Origin: Gammaproteobacteria bacterium
GTDB lineage: Bacteria > Pseudomonadota > Gammaproteobacteria > Enterobacterales > Neiellaceae
DNA length: 64,000 nucleotides
NCBI GenBank assembly: GCA_017425245.1
Contig: JAFOOX010000019.1
Coordinates: forward strand, 16,293-80,292
Direction of reading: 5' to 3'
Shown: positions 45,997 to 56,000 of the stretch, in pieces
Layout: every line of letters begins with the position of its first letter
Numbering within the stretch: the first letter of the stretch is position 1
Notes under the pieces: model-generated
The model's database searches: none
What the model saw: only the letters and a program-made list of their open reading frames with translations
Told to the model about the DNA's origin: nothing
Translations under genes and position numbers: made by a program

Positions 45997-48105
45997 ATGA
46001 CAACTGGCAACATGGTTTCGCGGGCAAGCCCTCTGGCTGCCGCCGTGGCCTCGGCGCTGCTCTTGCTGCCGCTGGCCCAGCAGGCTCAGGCGGTCACCTT
46101 CAACTGGGGCGAGATCGAAGGCAGCTTCGATTCAACCCTAACCTTTGGTTCCAGCTTTCGTACGGAAGATCGTGACTGGGATCTGATTGGCAAATCCAAC
46201 CAGCCCGGCTTTAACAACAGCAGTCAGAACTGGTCCGGCTATGATCCGGCGGTCAATACCAAGGTACCGTCCAACGACGTTTGGGATTATCCGCAAGGGT
46301 CTTATTCGACCAATGGCGACAATGGTGACTTGGCTTATGATCCGGGCGAGGCGTTTTCGACCCAGTTCAAGGGGGTGCATGAACTGGATCTGCACGCCGG
46401 TGATTTTGGGGTTTTTACCCGCTTCACCTATTTCTACGATTACGCCATGGAAAATCAGGATCGGGCCTGGAGTAATCCGGTCACGGGTGAGCGCATTGAC
46501 CCTTGCGCCAACAGCGATGCGTCAGCACGGGTGTGCAAGGATTTCCGTTTCCTTGACGCTTATGTCTATGGCACTTTCACCCCAGGCGGAAAGACCCTGA
46601 ACGTCCGTCTCGGCCGTCAGGTGCTCAACTGGGGTGAAAGCACTTTCATTCCTCATGGGCTGAGCGAACTGGTGCCGATCGATATTGCCCGCATTCGTTC
46701 ACCCGGTGCCGAGTTGCGTGAGGCTTATGAACCGGTGGGCATGCTGTGGGGTTCACTGACCCTGAGCGAAAATCTGTCGGTTGAGGCCTTTTATCAGTTC
46801 GAATGGCAAGAGAGCAAACTGCCGCCGCCGGGCAGCTATTTCTCGACCAATGATTTCGCCGGTTACGGCGGCGAGGCCAGCACCATTCAGCTTGGCTTTG
46901 CCAGCAATCCGGACCAGAACCTCAACTTTCTCACCAATCGTCTCAATTCGCTCGATGCGCTCTATCAGAGCGTGGCAGGGTTGAGCCTGGCTCAGGTGAT
47001 TGGTGGTCTGCAGGCTGGCGCCTTCGACAGCGCTACTGAGGCCCAGTTGCTGGGCATTTATATCGCTTCGGCTGCTGAGCAGGCGCTACGCCTCGACAAC
47101 GCTGAGCCGGAAGATGGCGGCCAATACGGCGGCAAGTTCACCTGGCTGGTGCCGGAGCTTAACAGCACCGAATTTGGCTTCTACTACGCTAACTACCACA
47201 GCCGTCGACCACTGATCTCCGGTCAAGCCTCCAACTTTAATGAGGCTGCGCTGATCGCGGATCTGCAGAGCATCAGCGCCGATGGGGTGACCAATGGCAA
47301 CATCACCGATCTCAACGCCTTCACCAAGGCCAAGCTGAGCTACCCCGAAGATCTGCAGATGTACGGGGTATCGTTCAACACCATGATCGGTGAGACCTCG
47401 GTGGCTGGCGAGGTGGTGCATCGCCCGGATGAACCGCTGCAGATCGACGACGTTGAGCTGCTACTGGCGGGTGTACCTGAGCAGCTTGCCCAAGCGGATT
47501 CGGCGGTGGCCAATCCGGCACTGGGCGGTGTTTCGCAGCTGGATGCCCCGGCACCGGGTGGTTGGATGACCGGTTATATCGAGTCGGATACTACCCAGGC
47601 TCAGGCGACGGTCACTCATCTGTTCGGCCCGGTACTGGGGGCGAGCAATCTGGTGGGGCTGATCGAGGTGGGCGGTGTCTGGATCCATGACATGCCCAGT
47701 CAGGACGAACTGCGCCTGAATGGCCCCGGCACCGATCGCAGTGGCGGCTTTCCGAATGCTTCGGGTCTGGAGGACGCGGTGCAGGGTGGGGTAGAGAGCA
47801 ACCCCTTCCCCGATGATTTCGCCTGGGGGTACCGGCTGCAGGCACGGATGGACTACGACAACCTGATTGGCAGCGTCACCGTTTCACCGCGGCTGTTCTT
47901 CAGCCATGACGTGTCGGGCATCACCCCCGATCCGCTCTATATGTTTACTGAAGGCAGCATGGCCAGCGGCCTGGGGGTGGGCTTTGACTACCTGCAGCGC
48001 TGGCAGGCGGACCTGAGCTATAGCGCCTTTTGGGGCGGAGAAGGCACCACCAACCGGCTGTCGGATCGCGACTTCGCATCCTTCAACATCAAATACTCAT
48101 TCTGA
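45997..48105 (+). CDS. DUF1302 family outer-membrane protein
   Basis: A 702-residue protein with a signal peptide (LAAAVASALLLLPLAQQAQA), then VTFNWGEIEGSFDSTLTFGSSFRTEDRD, VRLGRQVLNWGES and FIPHGLSELVPIDIARIRSPGAE-type stretches and a final beta-strand SFNIKYSF ending in Phe. This is the DUF1302 family, predicted outer-membrane beta-barrels. The start at 45997 has GGGGAG eight bases upstream. It begins a four-gene run with DUF1329, YCF48-like and RND genes; family members usually travel with these. The barrel may be the outer-membrane exit or entry of a hydrophobic-compound pathway. Confidence 0.88.
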   Translation: MTTGNMVSRASPLAAAVASALLLLPLAQQAQAVTFNWGEIEGSFDSTLTFGSSFRTEDRDWDLIGKSNQPGFNNSSQNWSGYDPAVNTKVPSNDVWDYPQGSYSTNGDNGDLAYDPGEAFSTQFKGVHELDLHAGDFGVFTRFTYFYDYAMENQDRAWSNPVTGERIDPCANSDASARVCKDFRFLDAYVYGTFTPGGKTLNVRLGRQVLNWGESTFIPHGLSELVPIDIARIRSPGAELREAYEPVGMLWGSLTLSENLSVEAFYQFEWQESKLPPPGSYFSTNDFAGYGGEASTIQLGFASNPDQNLNFLTNRLNSLDALYQSVAGLSLAQVIGGLQAGAFDSATEAQLLGIYIASAAEQALRLDNAEPEDGGQYGGKFTWLVPELNSTEFGFYYANYHSRRPLISGQASNFNEAALIADLQSISADGVTNGNITDLNAFTKAKLSYPEDLQMYGVSFNTMIGETSVAGEVVHRPDEPLQIDDVELLLAGVPEQLAQADSAVANPALGGVSQLDAPAPGGWMTGYIESDTTQAQATVTHLFGPVLGASNLVGLIEVGGVWIHDMPSQDELRLNGPGTDRSGGFPNASGLEDAVQGGVESNPFPDDFAWGYRLQARMDYDNLIGSVTVSPRLFFSHDVSGITPDPLYMFTEGSMASGLGVGFDYLQRWQADLSYSAFWGGEGTTNRLSDRDFASFNIKYSF

Positions 48106-48122
48106 AGCGCGGATCACTGCCC

Positions 48123-49487
48123 ATGAATACCAAGAAACTGTTGTTGTGTAGTGCGGTGCTGGCGGCAATGACGACCGCTGCTTACGCCAAGGTTGATGAG
48201 GCCCAAGCGGCCCGTCTCGGCCAGGAGTTGACCCCAATTGGTGCCGAGAAGGCGGCCAATGGCGATGGTTCCATTCCCGCGTGGGAAGGCGGCATCACCA
48301 AGCCCCAGGCCGACTACAAACCGGGCATGCACCACCCCGATCCCTTCGCCGCCGATCAGCCGCTGCTGACCATCACCAAGGCCAATGTGGCGGAACACAA
48401 AGCGCTGCTCAGCCCCGGCCAGTTGGCACTGTTTGATGCCTACCCGGACAGCTTCAAAATGGTGGTCTACCCTACTCGCCGCAGTGCCTCTTACCCGCAG
48501 GCCTACTACGACGCCACAAAAACCAATGCTACCAGTGCGGTGCTGGCGGATGGCGGCAATGGTTTTACGGGGGCCGCTATCGGAGTGCCTTTCCCCATTC
48601 CGGCCAATGGCCTGGAGGCGATCTGGAACCACCTGACGCGCTACCGTGGTGTTGGTGTCAAGCGCTGGGGTGGCCAGGCCGCACCGACACCCAGCGGCGA
48701 TTTCACCTATATCCGCCTGGATGAGTTGCTGATGCTGCGCTACGCCAGCCCAGATATGACGCCGGATCAGCTGGTCAAAGACAACATTTTGTTCAAGTTC
48801 AAGCAGCAGGTGACTCAGCCTGCGCGTTTGGCGGGTACGGCGCTGCTGGTGCATGAAACCCTCAACCAGGTGAAGGAGCCGCGTCAGGCCTGGACCTACA
48901 ACACCGGCCAGCGCCGGGTACGACGTGCCCCGAACGTTGCTTATGACGCCCCAGGTACAGCGGCTGACGGCCTGCGCACCACCGACGATTACGACATGTT
49001 TAACGGTTCGCCAGATCGTTATGAGTGGACACTGAAGGGCAAGCAGGAGCTGCTGATCCCCTACAATAGCTACAAGCTCCATAGCAACAGCCTGAAAAAT
49101 GAAGACATTCTGAAGCCGGGCCATATCAACCCGGATCTGGTGCGCTATGAGAAGCACCGGGTATGGGTGGTGGAAGCCAACCTCAAGCCCGGCGTTAACC
49201 ACATCTACAAGAAGCGGGTGTTCTTCCTCGATGAAGACAGCTGGCAGGTGAGCGTGGCCGATCTCTACGACAACCGCGACCAGATGTATCGGGTGGCGAT
49301 GGCTCATGGCATCAACTACTACGAAGTGCCGACCCAGTGGTCGACCCTCGACGTGTTCCACGATCTGCAGGCGCGCCGCTACATCGCCATCGGCCTGGAT
49401 AACCAAGAGAAGATGTACGAGTTCACTAACAGCCTGAGCGATGACGAATTCTCGCCCAATGCGCTGCGTCAGGAAGGGCGTCGCTGA
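48123..49487 (+). CDS. DUF1329 family periplasmic/outer-membrane protein (LolB-like)
   Basis: A 454-residue protein with a signal peptide (LLLCSAVLAAMTTAAYA), then RLGQELTPIGAEKAANGDGSIPAWEGG, the hallmark start of DUF1329. Later parts include GQRRVRRAPNVAYD and YNSYKLHS. The fold is related to lipoprotein carriers such as LolA/LolB, so it may shuttle a lipid-like substrate. It starts 17 bases after the DUF1302 stop; the choice of the ATG at 48123 is set by the signal peptide. Confidence 0.88.
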   Translation: MNTKKLLLCSAVLAAMTTAAYAKVDEAQAARLGQELTPIGAEKAANGDGSIPAWEGGITKPQADYKPGMHHPDPFAADQPLLTITKANVAEHKALLSPGQLALFDAYPDSFKMVVYPTRRSASYPQAYYDATKTNATSAVLADGGNGFTGAAIGVPFPIPANGLEAIWNHLTRYRGVGVKRWGGQAAPTPSGDFTYIRLDELLMLRYASPDMTPDQLVKDNILFKFKQQVTQPARLAGTALLVHETLNQVKEPRQAWTYNTGQRRVRRAPNVAYDAPGTAADGLRTTDDYDMFNGSPDRYEWTLKGKQELLIPYNSYKLHSNSLKNEDILKPGHINPDLVRYEKHRVWVVEANLKPGVNHIYKKRVFFLDEDSWQVSVADLYDNRDQMYRVAMAHGINYYEVPTQWSTLDVFHDLQARRYIAIGLDNQEKMYEFTNSLSDDEFSPNALRQEGRR

Positions 49488-49502
49488 TTGGCGGTGGCCA
49501 GA

Positions 49503-49555
49503 GGGGCGGTTAGTACCGCCCCCGAATCTGCAGGGGCTGGGCGTGGGCCCAGCCC
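49503..49555 (+). terminator. Two hairpins between DUF1329 and YCF48-like genes
   Basis: GGGGCGGT-TAGT-ACCGCCCC (49503-49522) and GGGCTGGGC/GCCCAGCCC (49534-49542, 49547-49555). A loose T-rich stretch follows. They could lower read-through to the two downstream genes or stabilise the upstream mRNA. Confidence 0.5.
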
Positions 49556-49604
49556 TTGCTGTTTGCATTTGTAATCAATCCCTTGTTGGGTCAGTGGTAG
49601 AGAT

Positions 49605-50600
49605 ATGCGCCAGCTTGTATCCGTGCTGTGGTTGATGGGGATGGCGGTGCTGATGCCGCTGCAGGCGGCTGAGCCAGCGTTTATGGCGCCACTGGCGGCC
49701 AAGGCCCGCCTCTATGATGTCGCCGATGGGGTGGCGGTGGGTGAGCGCGGTATTGTGCTCAAGGACGTGGATGGCAGCTGGCAGCAGCAGCCATCGCCGG
49801 TGCGCAGCGCACTGTTGCGGGTGGTCAAACAGGGTGACATCCGCTGGTTATTGGGTCATGAGGCCACCCTGCTGCGTCAGCAGGGCGATCAGCTGACCAT
49901 TGTCACCACCACGGCCGGCAGCGACCGGCCGTTGTTTGATCTGCAGTTTGTCGATGACCGGCGCGGCTATGCGGTGGGCGCCTATGGCTTGCTGCTGCAA
50001 ACTCTGGATGGCGGCGCCAGCTGGCAGTCGCGCCAGTTGCTGGAACTGCTCAACGAAGATGACCGGGCGTTTCTGGCCGAGCTGCAATCCGACGACCCTG
50101 ACGGCTACGCCGCCGAGCTTGAGACCATCCTGCCCCATTTCAACGCCCTTGCCGGCAACGGTAGCGGCGCGCTGGTGATTGTCGGCGAGGCCGGGCTGGT
50201 GGTGATGAGCAGGGATAACGGCACCAGCTGGCAGCCCCTCGACAGTCCCTATGAGGGCTCATTCTTCACCGCCCTGTGGGTCAACCCCGACACCCTGCTG
50301 GTGGCCGGTCTGCGCGGCCACCTCTATCGTTACCAGCTGATGGCCAACCGCTGGACGGCGATCGCGGTCAAGGGCGAGCGCCACATCAACCGTTTGCAGC
50401 GTTTGGATGAGCAGCGGGTATTGGCGCTGGGTAATGGTGGTCAGGTGACAGTGGTGGAGTGGGCCAGCGGTAAGGTCCACACCGATGTGGTAACTGACGG
50501 CCCGGATCTCTTCGCCGCCACTGTGGATGGCAACAATCTGACCCTGGCCAGCGCTGCCGGCCTGATCCAGCATCCGCTGGTCACCCCTGAAGTGAAGTAA
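49605..50600 (+). CDS. YCF48/BNR-like beta-propeller protein
   Basis: A 331-residue secreted protein (signal peptide VLWLMGMAVLMPLQAA) built of repeats like FVDDRRGYAVGAYGLLLQTLDGGASWQSRQ and VVGEAGLVVMSRDNGTSWQPL, the Ycf48/photosystem-assembly-like propeller pattern. In non-photosynthetic bacteria these occur beside DUF1302/DUF1329/RND genes with no assigned function. It lies five bases before the RND gene, so it is probably a periplasmic partner of it. Confidence 0.85.
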   Translation: MRQLVSVLWLMGMAVLMPLQAAEPAFMAPLAAKARLYDVADGVAVGERGIVLKDVDGSWQQQPSPVRSALLRVVKQGDIRWLLGHEATLLRQQGDQLTIVTTTAGSDRPLFDLQFVDDRRGYAVGAYGLLLQTLDGGASWQSRQLLELLNEDDRAFLAELQSDDPDGYAAELETILPHFNALAGNGSGALVIVGEAGLVVMSRDNGTSWQPLDSPYEGSFFTALWVNPDTLLVAGLRGHLYRYQLMANRWTAIAVKGERHINRLQRLDEQRVLALGNGGQVTVVEWASGKVHTDVVTDGPDLFAATVDGNNLTLASAAGLIQHPLVTPEVK

Positions 50601-50605
50601 GCGCC

Positions 50606-52927
50606 ATGACCCTTTCCCGCCTGATCGATGCCATTGAACTGACGGTGTTCCGCCGGCGCAACTGGGTAGTGGCCCTGTTTGGTCTTGTTACCCTGTTGCT
50701 GCTGTGGTCGGCAAGCCAGTTGCGGTTGGATGCCGGCTTCATCAAGAACATCCCCATTCACCACCCCTACATGCAGACCTACCTCAACCACCAGAAGGAT
50801 TTTGGCGGTGCCAACAGCATTCTGATCGCGGTCGAGGACAGCTCCGGCAACATCTACAACCCAGAGTTTTTCGCCACCCTCAAAGGGGTGCACGACGCCC
50901 TGTTTTTTATCCCCGGGGTTGACCGCGCCCAGGTCAAATCCCTCTATTCGCCCAGCACCCGTTATCTGGAAGTGGTGGAGGATGGCTTTGAAGGGGGGCC
51001 GGTGATCCCGGCCGATTTCCATCCGGATGAAGAGGGGCTGGCCCAGGTCGCCGCCAATGTCGAGAAAGCGGGGATCCGTGGCCGGCTGGTGGCCAGCGAT
51101 GGCCGTGCCGCCATGGTTCAGGCCCAGCTGCAGGAGATCGATCCTGAGACCGGCCACAAGCTGGATCTGCTGGAGCTGGAAGATCGATTGGAAGCCGAGA
51201 TCCGCCAGCGCTTTGAGAGCGACAGGTTCCAGATCCATATCATTGGCTTTGCCAAGATGATGGGTGATATCGCCGCCGGCGCCCGTGGCGTGGTGTTGTT
51301 CTTCGGCGTGGCGCTGCTGATCACGGCGGTATTGGTGTATGCCTTCTGCCGCAACTGGTTGCTGACCCTGTTACCGATCGGTTGCTCACTGATGGGGGTG
51401 GTGTGGCAGATTGGGCTGCTTAATGTCATCGGCTTCGGCCTCGATCCCATGTCGATTCTGGTGCCCTTTCTGGTGTTCGCCATTGGCGTCAGCCATGGGG
51501 TTCAGATGATCAACGCCACCGGCCGTGAATTGGCCCGTGGTGTTGATACCAGTCGCGCCGCCCAGGTGGCGTTTCGCTCGCTGCTGGTGCCGGGGGGCAT
51601 CGCCCTGCTGTCGGACACCATCGGCTTTATCACCATTTTGTCGATCGATATCGGCATCATTCAGGAATTGGCCATCGCTGCCAGCCTTGGGGTGGCGGTG
51701 CTGATCCTGACCAACCTGCTGCTGTTGCCGCTGCTCATCTCCTATTGCCGGGTCAAGCCAAAGCCACAGCGAGGCGAGGGTACTCACCGCTGTTTTAAGA
51801 TCGTGGCCAACTTTGCCCGTCGCCGCTTTGCCTACCCGATGCTGGTGGCCGCGTTGTTGCTGTTTGTGGGGGCGGCCATGGTGGCTCGGCAGGTGCAGAT
51901 CGGGGATACCGAGCGTGGCGCCCCGCAGCTGCATGAGAGCCACAGATACAATCAGGACACCTTCTTTATCACCGAGCATTTCACCGTCAGCGTCGACATT
52001 CTCACCGTGATCGTTGAAGCCGAGCCGGAGTCCTGTACCTATTTCGCCACCATGGATGCCATCGATCAGTTCCAGTGGCGGATGGCCAATGTGGCCGGGG
52101 TGCAGTCGGTGGTCAGCCTGCCGTCCATCGCCAAGCAGGTGAACGCCGGTTTTAACGAGGGTAATGGCAAGTGGCAGGAGCTACCGCGCAACACCGCTAC
52201 CCTGGTGCAGTCGGTATCTCATGTGCCCACCTCGTCCGGCCTGCTCAACGGCAACTGCAGCGTGATGCCGGTCTATGTGTTTATGGATGACCACAAGGCC
52301 GAGACCATCGACCGGGTGGTGGCGGCGGTGAAAAAATATGGCGCCGAGTTCGGCAACGACCAGCTCAGGTTTCAGCTGGCATCGGGGCCGGTGGGGGTGA
52401 TGGCAGCCAAGAATGAAGCGGTCAAGGCGGCCCAGCGGCCGATGCTGCTCTATGTCTACGGCGCGGTGATCCTGCTCTGTCTGGTCACCTTCCGCTCGCT
52501 GCGGGCGACGGCGGCGGTGGTGCTGCCGCTGGTGATCGTCTCGACTCTGGCTGAGGCGATGATGGTGTGGCTCAACGTTGGCCTGACCGTCTCCACCCTG
52601 CCGGTGGTGGCGCTGGGGGTGGGCATTGGGGTTGATTACGGCATCTACATCCTCTCCACCATGGGTGAACGCTTAAACCGGGGTGACAGCGTCCACAGTG
52701 CCTATCTGACGGCACTGCATGAGCGTGGCAACGCAGTGCTCTTTACCGGCCTGACCCTGGCCATCGGCGTCAGCACCTGGTTCTTCTCGGATCTCAAGTT
52801 TCAGGTCGACATGGGGGTGCTGCTCACCTTTATGTTTCTGGTCAACATGGTGGCGGCGGTGCTGTTGCTGCCGGCCTTTTGTGCCCTGTTTTGGCCCCGT
52901 CAACATGGCGTTGGCAAAACGCTGTAA
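50606..52927 (+). CDS. RND-superfamily (MMPL-type) exporter
   Basis: A 773-residue inner-membrane protein with the RND plan: one N-terminal helix, a large periplasmic loop, five or six helices (residues about 225-375), a second single helix near 405, a second loop, and a final helix block (about 610-765) with GVGIGVDYGIYILS. The first block has VFAIGVSHGVQMI. This is the hydrophobe exporter type that includes HpnN and MmpL proteins. With a LolB-like DUF1329 protein and an outer-membrane DUF1302 barrel it could move a lipid across the envelope. The substrate is unknown. Confidence 0.88.
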   Translation: MTLSRLIDAIELTVFRRRNWVVALFGLVTLLLLWSASQLRLDAGFIKNIPIHHPYMQTYLNHQKDFGGANSILIAVEDSSGNIYNPEFFATLKGVHDALFFIPGVDRAQVKSLYSPSTRYLEVVEDGFEGGPVIPADFHPDEEGLAQVAANVEKAGIRGRLVASDGRAAMVQAQLQEIDPETGHKLDLLELEDRLEAEIRQRFESDRFQIHIIGFAKMMGDIAAGARGVVLFFGVALLITAVLVYAFCRNWLLTLLPIGCSLMGVVWQIGLLNVIGFGLDPMSILVPFLVFAIGVSHGVQMINATGRELARGVDTSRAAQVAFRSLLVPGGIALLSDTIGFITILSIDIGIIQELAIAASLGVAVLILTNLLLLPLLISYCRVKPKPQRGEGTHRCFKIVANFARRRFAYPMLVAALLLFVGAAMVARQVQIGDTERGAPQLHESHRYNQDTFFITEHFTVSVDILTVIVEAEPESCTYFATMDAIDQFQWRMANVAGVQSVVSLPSIAKQVNAGFNEGNGKWQELPRNTATLVQSVSHVPTSSGLLNGNCSVMPVYVFMDDHKAETIDRVVAAVKKYGAEFGNDQLRFQLASGPVGVMAAKNEAVKAAQRPMLLYVYGAVILLCLVTFRSLRATAAVVLPLVIVSTLAEAMMVWLNVGLTVSTLPVVALGVGIGVDYGIYILSTMGERLNRGDSVHSAYLTALHERGNAVLFTGLTLAIGVSTWFFSDLKFQVDMGVLLTFMFLVNMVAAVLLLPAFCALFWPRQHGVGKTL

Positions 52928-52940
52928 CGCCAAACTGACG

Positions 52941-52966
52941 CCGTCGTAGCCCGCCAGCTACGACGG
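52941..52966 (+). terminator. Hairpin after the RND gene
   Basis: CCGTCGTAGC (52941-52950) and GCTACGACGG (52957-52966) form a perfect 10-bp stem with a six-base loop. No T-run follows, so termination may be partial. It is between the RND gene and gdhB. Confidence 0.55.
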
Positions 52967-53003
52967 CTGTCGCAATAATGGCAGTCCTTGTCGCTATCCC
53001 GAC

Positions 53004-53031
53004 TTAACACCGCTAACTGCTTGTCTATCCT
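53004..53031 (+). promoter_or_regulatory. Candidate sigma-70 promoter of gdhB
   Basis: TTAACA (53004-53009), a 16-base spacer and TATCCT (53026-53031), about 34 bases before the gdhB start. Five and four of six consensus matches. Confidence 0.45.
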
Positions 53032-53064
53032 AGTTCTGCAGCCATTGCGCAACGAGGTTTATGC

Positions 53065-56000
53065 ATGCCGGTCGAGTCTGCCCAGCTATGGGTGCTCAAG
53101 GACAATATCAATGCGCTGGCCCGCGCCCGTCTCGGCGGTGATGAAGCGCCAGCTTTCACCGCCATGGTTGACCGGCTGCTGCGCAGCGCGGCCTTTGATG
53201 AGCTGCGTAACCGCAGCGATGGTGAGCTTTACAGCGCCCTGCTGGCCCTGTGGCGGGCGTTGCAGGGGGGCCACAGTCCCCATATCAGCGTTATCAACCC
53301 GGAGCTGGGGCGTGACGGCTGGTACTCCAACCGTACCGCCATTCAGCTGATCTGCCGCGACATGCCCTTTGTGGTTGATTCGGTGCGCATGACCTTGGCC
53401 CGCTGCGGCCTCGCCACTCACCTGCTGTTACATGCGCCGATGCGCTTGCGCCGTGGCCGTGACGGCCGGTTGCTGGCGGTGGAGGATATCGGCGGTGACG
53501 AGGCAGGCGAGTGCGTCACCCTGGTGCTGGCCGAGATTGACCATTGCGCCGCTGCTGCCGCGCGCCAGCAGCTGGCCGATGAATTGGGCGAGGTGCTGGC
53601 CGATATCGCGGCTGCCGTCGACGACTGGCACCCGATGCGCACCCGGCTGGCGGCGGTCATTGGCGAGCTGGAGCAGCTGCCACAGCAGATCTCGCGCGAA
53701 CAGGCGAGCGAGGCGGCTGCCTTTCTCAAATGGGTGATGAACCATAATTTCACCCTGCTCGGTTATCGCCGCTACGAGCTGGTAGCGGTGGAGGGTGACC
53801 ATGAGCTGCGGCCTGTTGCTGATAGTGGTTTGGGGCTGCTGCGCCGGGCCCAGCCCTCGCCAGCCAAACGGCTGCGCACCCTGCCGGAAGGGGCGCGGCG
53901 CGAGGCGCTGGCGCCACGGCTGCTGATCCTGACCAAAACCAACGCCCGCGCCCGCGTCCATCGCCCGGCCTACACCGATTACATCGGCATCAAGCGTTTT
54001 AATGCCACCGGCGAGGTGGTGGGCGAGGATCGCTTTATCGGCCTCTACGCCGCCACCGCCTACCACCAGAGCGTGCTGCAGCTGCCGCTGATTGCTCCCA
54101 AGGTCAACCGGGTGCTGGCCGCCTCGGGTTTCAGCCCCGGTTCGCACGCTTGGAAGGCGCTGCTCAACATTCTGGAAAGCTACCCGCGCGATGAGCTGAT
54201 CCAGGCTGGCGAAGATGAACTGCAGCGGCTGGCGCTCGGCATGCTCCGGCTGCGCGATCGCGATCTGACCCGCATCTTTGTCCGCCGCGACCTTTATGGC
54301 CGCTATTTCACCTGCCTCGTCTATGTGCCGCGCGAGCGCTACAACACCCGCCTGCGCGAACTGACCCAGGCGGTGCTGGCCCGCACCTTCAACAGCCAGG
54401 AGCCGGTGGAGTTCACCACCACCTTTCTCGAAAACGCCTTTACCCGCACCCAGTACCGGGTGCATGTGGCCGACAACGCCATGGAGATCGATGTGGCAGC
54501 ATTGGAACAGAATCTGATCGACACCGCCCGCAGCTGGGACGACAAGCTGCAGGACGCGCTTATCGCCCGCCTTGGCGAGCGCCAGGCCAAAGCCCTGATG
54601 GCGTGCTATGGCGGCGCCTTCCCGCCCAGCTATCACGAGGACCACCTGCCAGCGCTGGCGGTCACCGATATCGAACAGCTGGAGCAGGTGAACAGCGAGC
54701 AGCCGCTCGGGCTGCTGTTTTACCGGCCGCAGGAGGAAGCAAACGACAGTCCGATGGTGCGGCTGCGCCTCTATCAGCACCACCAGCCGCTCCATCTGTC
54801 GGATCTGCTGCCGCTGCTGGAGAACTTTGGCCTCAAGGTGATGGGCGAGCGGCCGTGGCGGCTGACCATGGCCAACGGCGAACAGCGTTGGGTGCTCGAT
54901 TTTCAGATGAGCTATCAGGGCAGCAGCCCGCTCGATCTGCCGGCCGCCCAGCAGCGCTTTCAGCAGGCGGTGGCGCGGGTGTGGGCGGGCGAGCTGGAGA
55001 ACGACGGCTTTAACCGGCTGGTACTCTTTGCTGGCCTCGATGGCGACGAGGTGGCGGTGCTGCGCGCTTACGCCCGCTACATGCGCCAGATCGGCAGTAG
55101 CTTCACCCCCAGTTATATCGAAGCAGCAGTGGCCCGCCATGCGGATATCGCCTGCATGCTGCATGAGCTGTTCCGGCTGCGCTTTGATCCGGCCTTGAGC
55201 GAGCGCGACTGCAGTGCCCTTGACGCGCGGTTGGAAGCAGCGCTGGATCAGGTCACCAGCCTCGATGACGACCGCATCCTGCGCCGCTTTGTCGAGCTGA
55301 TCCGGGCTACGGTGCGCACCAACGGCTATCGCCGTGATGGTGGCCAGCGCCGGCCGGTGCTCAGCTTCAAACTGCAGCCGCAGCAGCTAACGGACATGCC
55401 TCAGCCGTTGCCGCTGTTTGAGATCTTTGTCTACAGCCCACGGGTGGAAGGGGTCCATCTGCGCTTTGGCAAGGTAGCCCGTGGTGGCCTGCGCTGGTCT
55501 GATCGGCGCGAGGATTTCCGCACCGAGGTGCTGGGGCTGGTCAAGGCGCAGCAGGTCAAGAACACGGTGATTGTGCCGGAGGGGGCCAAAGGCGGTTTTG
55601 TCTGCAAGCTGCCCGTTAGCGGTGGCCGCGATGCAGTGCAGGCGGAAGGGCAGGCCTGTTACCGGTTGTTTATCCGTGGCCTGCTCGATCTCACCGACAA
55701 CATTGTCGAGGGGGCGCTGGTGCCACCGCTGCAGACGGTCCGCCACGACGAAGACGACCCCTATCTGGTGGTGGCCGCCGACAAAGGCACCGCCAGCTTC
55801 TCCGATATCGCCAACAGCATCTCAGCCGACTATGGCTTCTGGCTGGGCGATGCCTTTGCCAGCGGTGGCAGCCAGGGCTACGACCATAAGAAGATGGGGA
55901 TCACTGCCCGTGGCGGCTGGGAGTCGGTCAAACGCCACTTCCGCGAGCTGGGCATCGACTGCCAGACCAGCGATTTCACCTGTGTCGGCATTGGCGACAT

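Noticed and set aside
45708..46013. Minus-strand open frame of about 100 codons over the control region of the DUF1302 gene
   Set aside because: No family features, no ribosome binding site, it overlaps the DUF1302 start, and it contains the operator-like palindrome in its middle.
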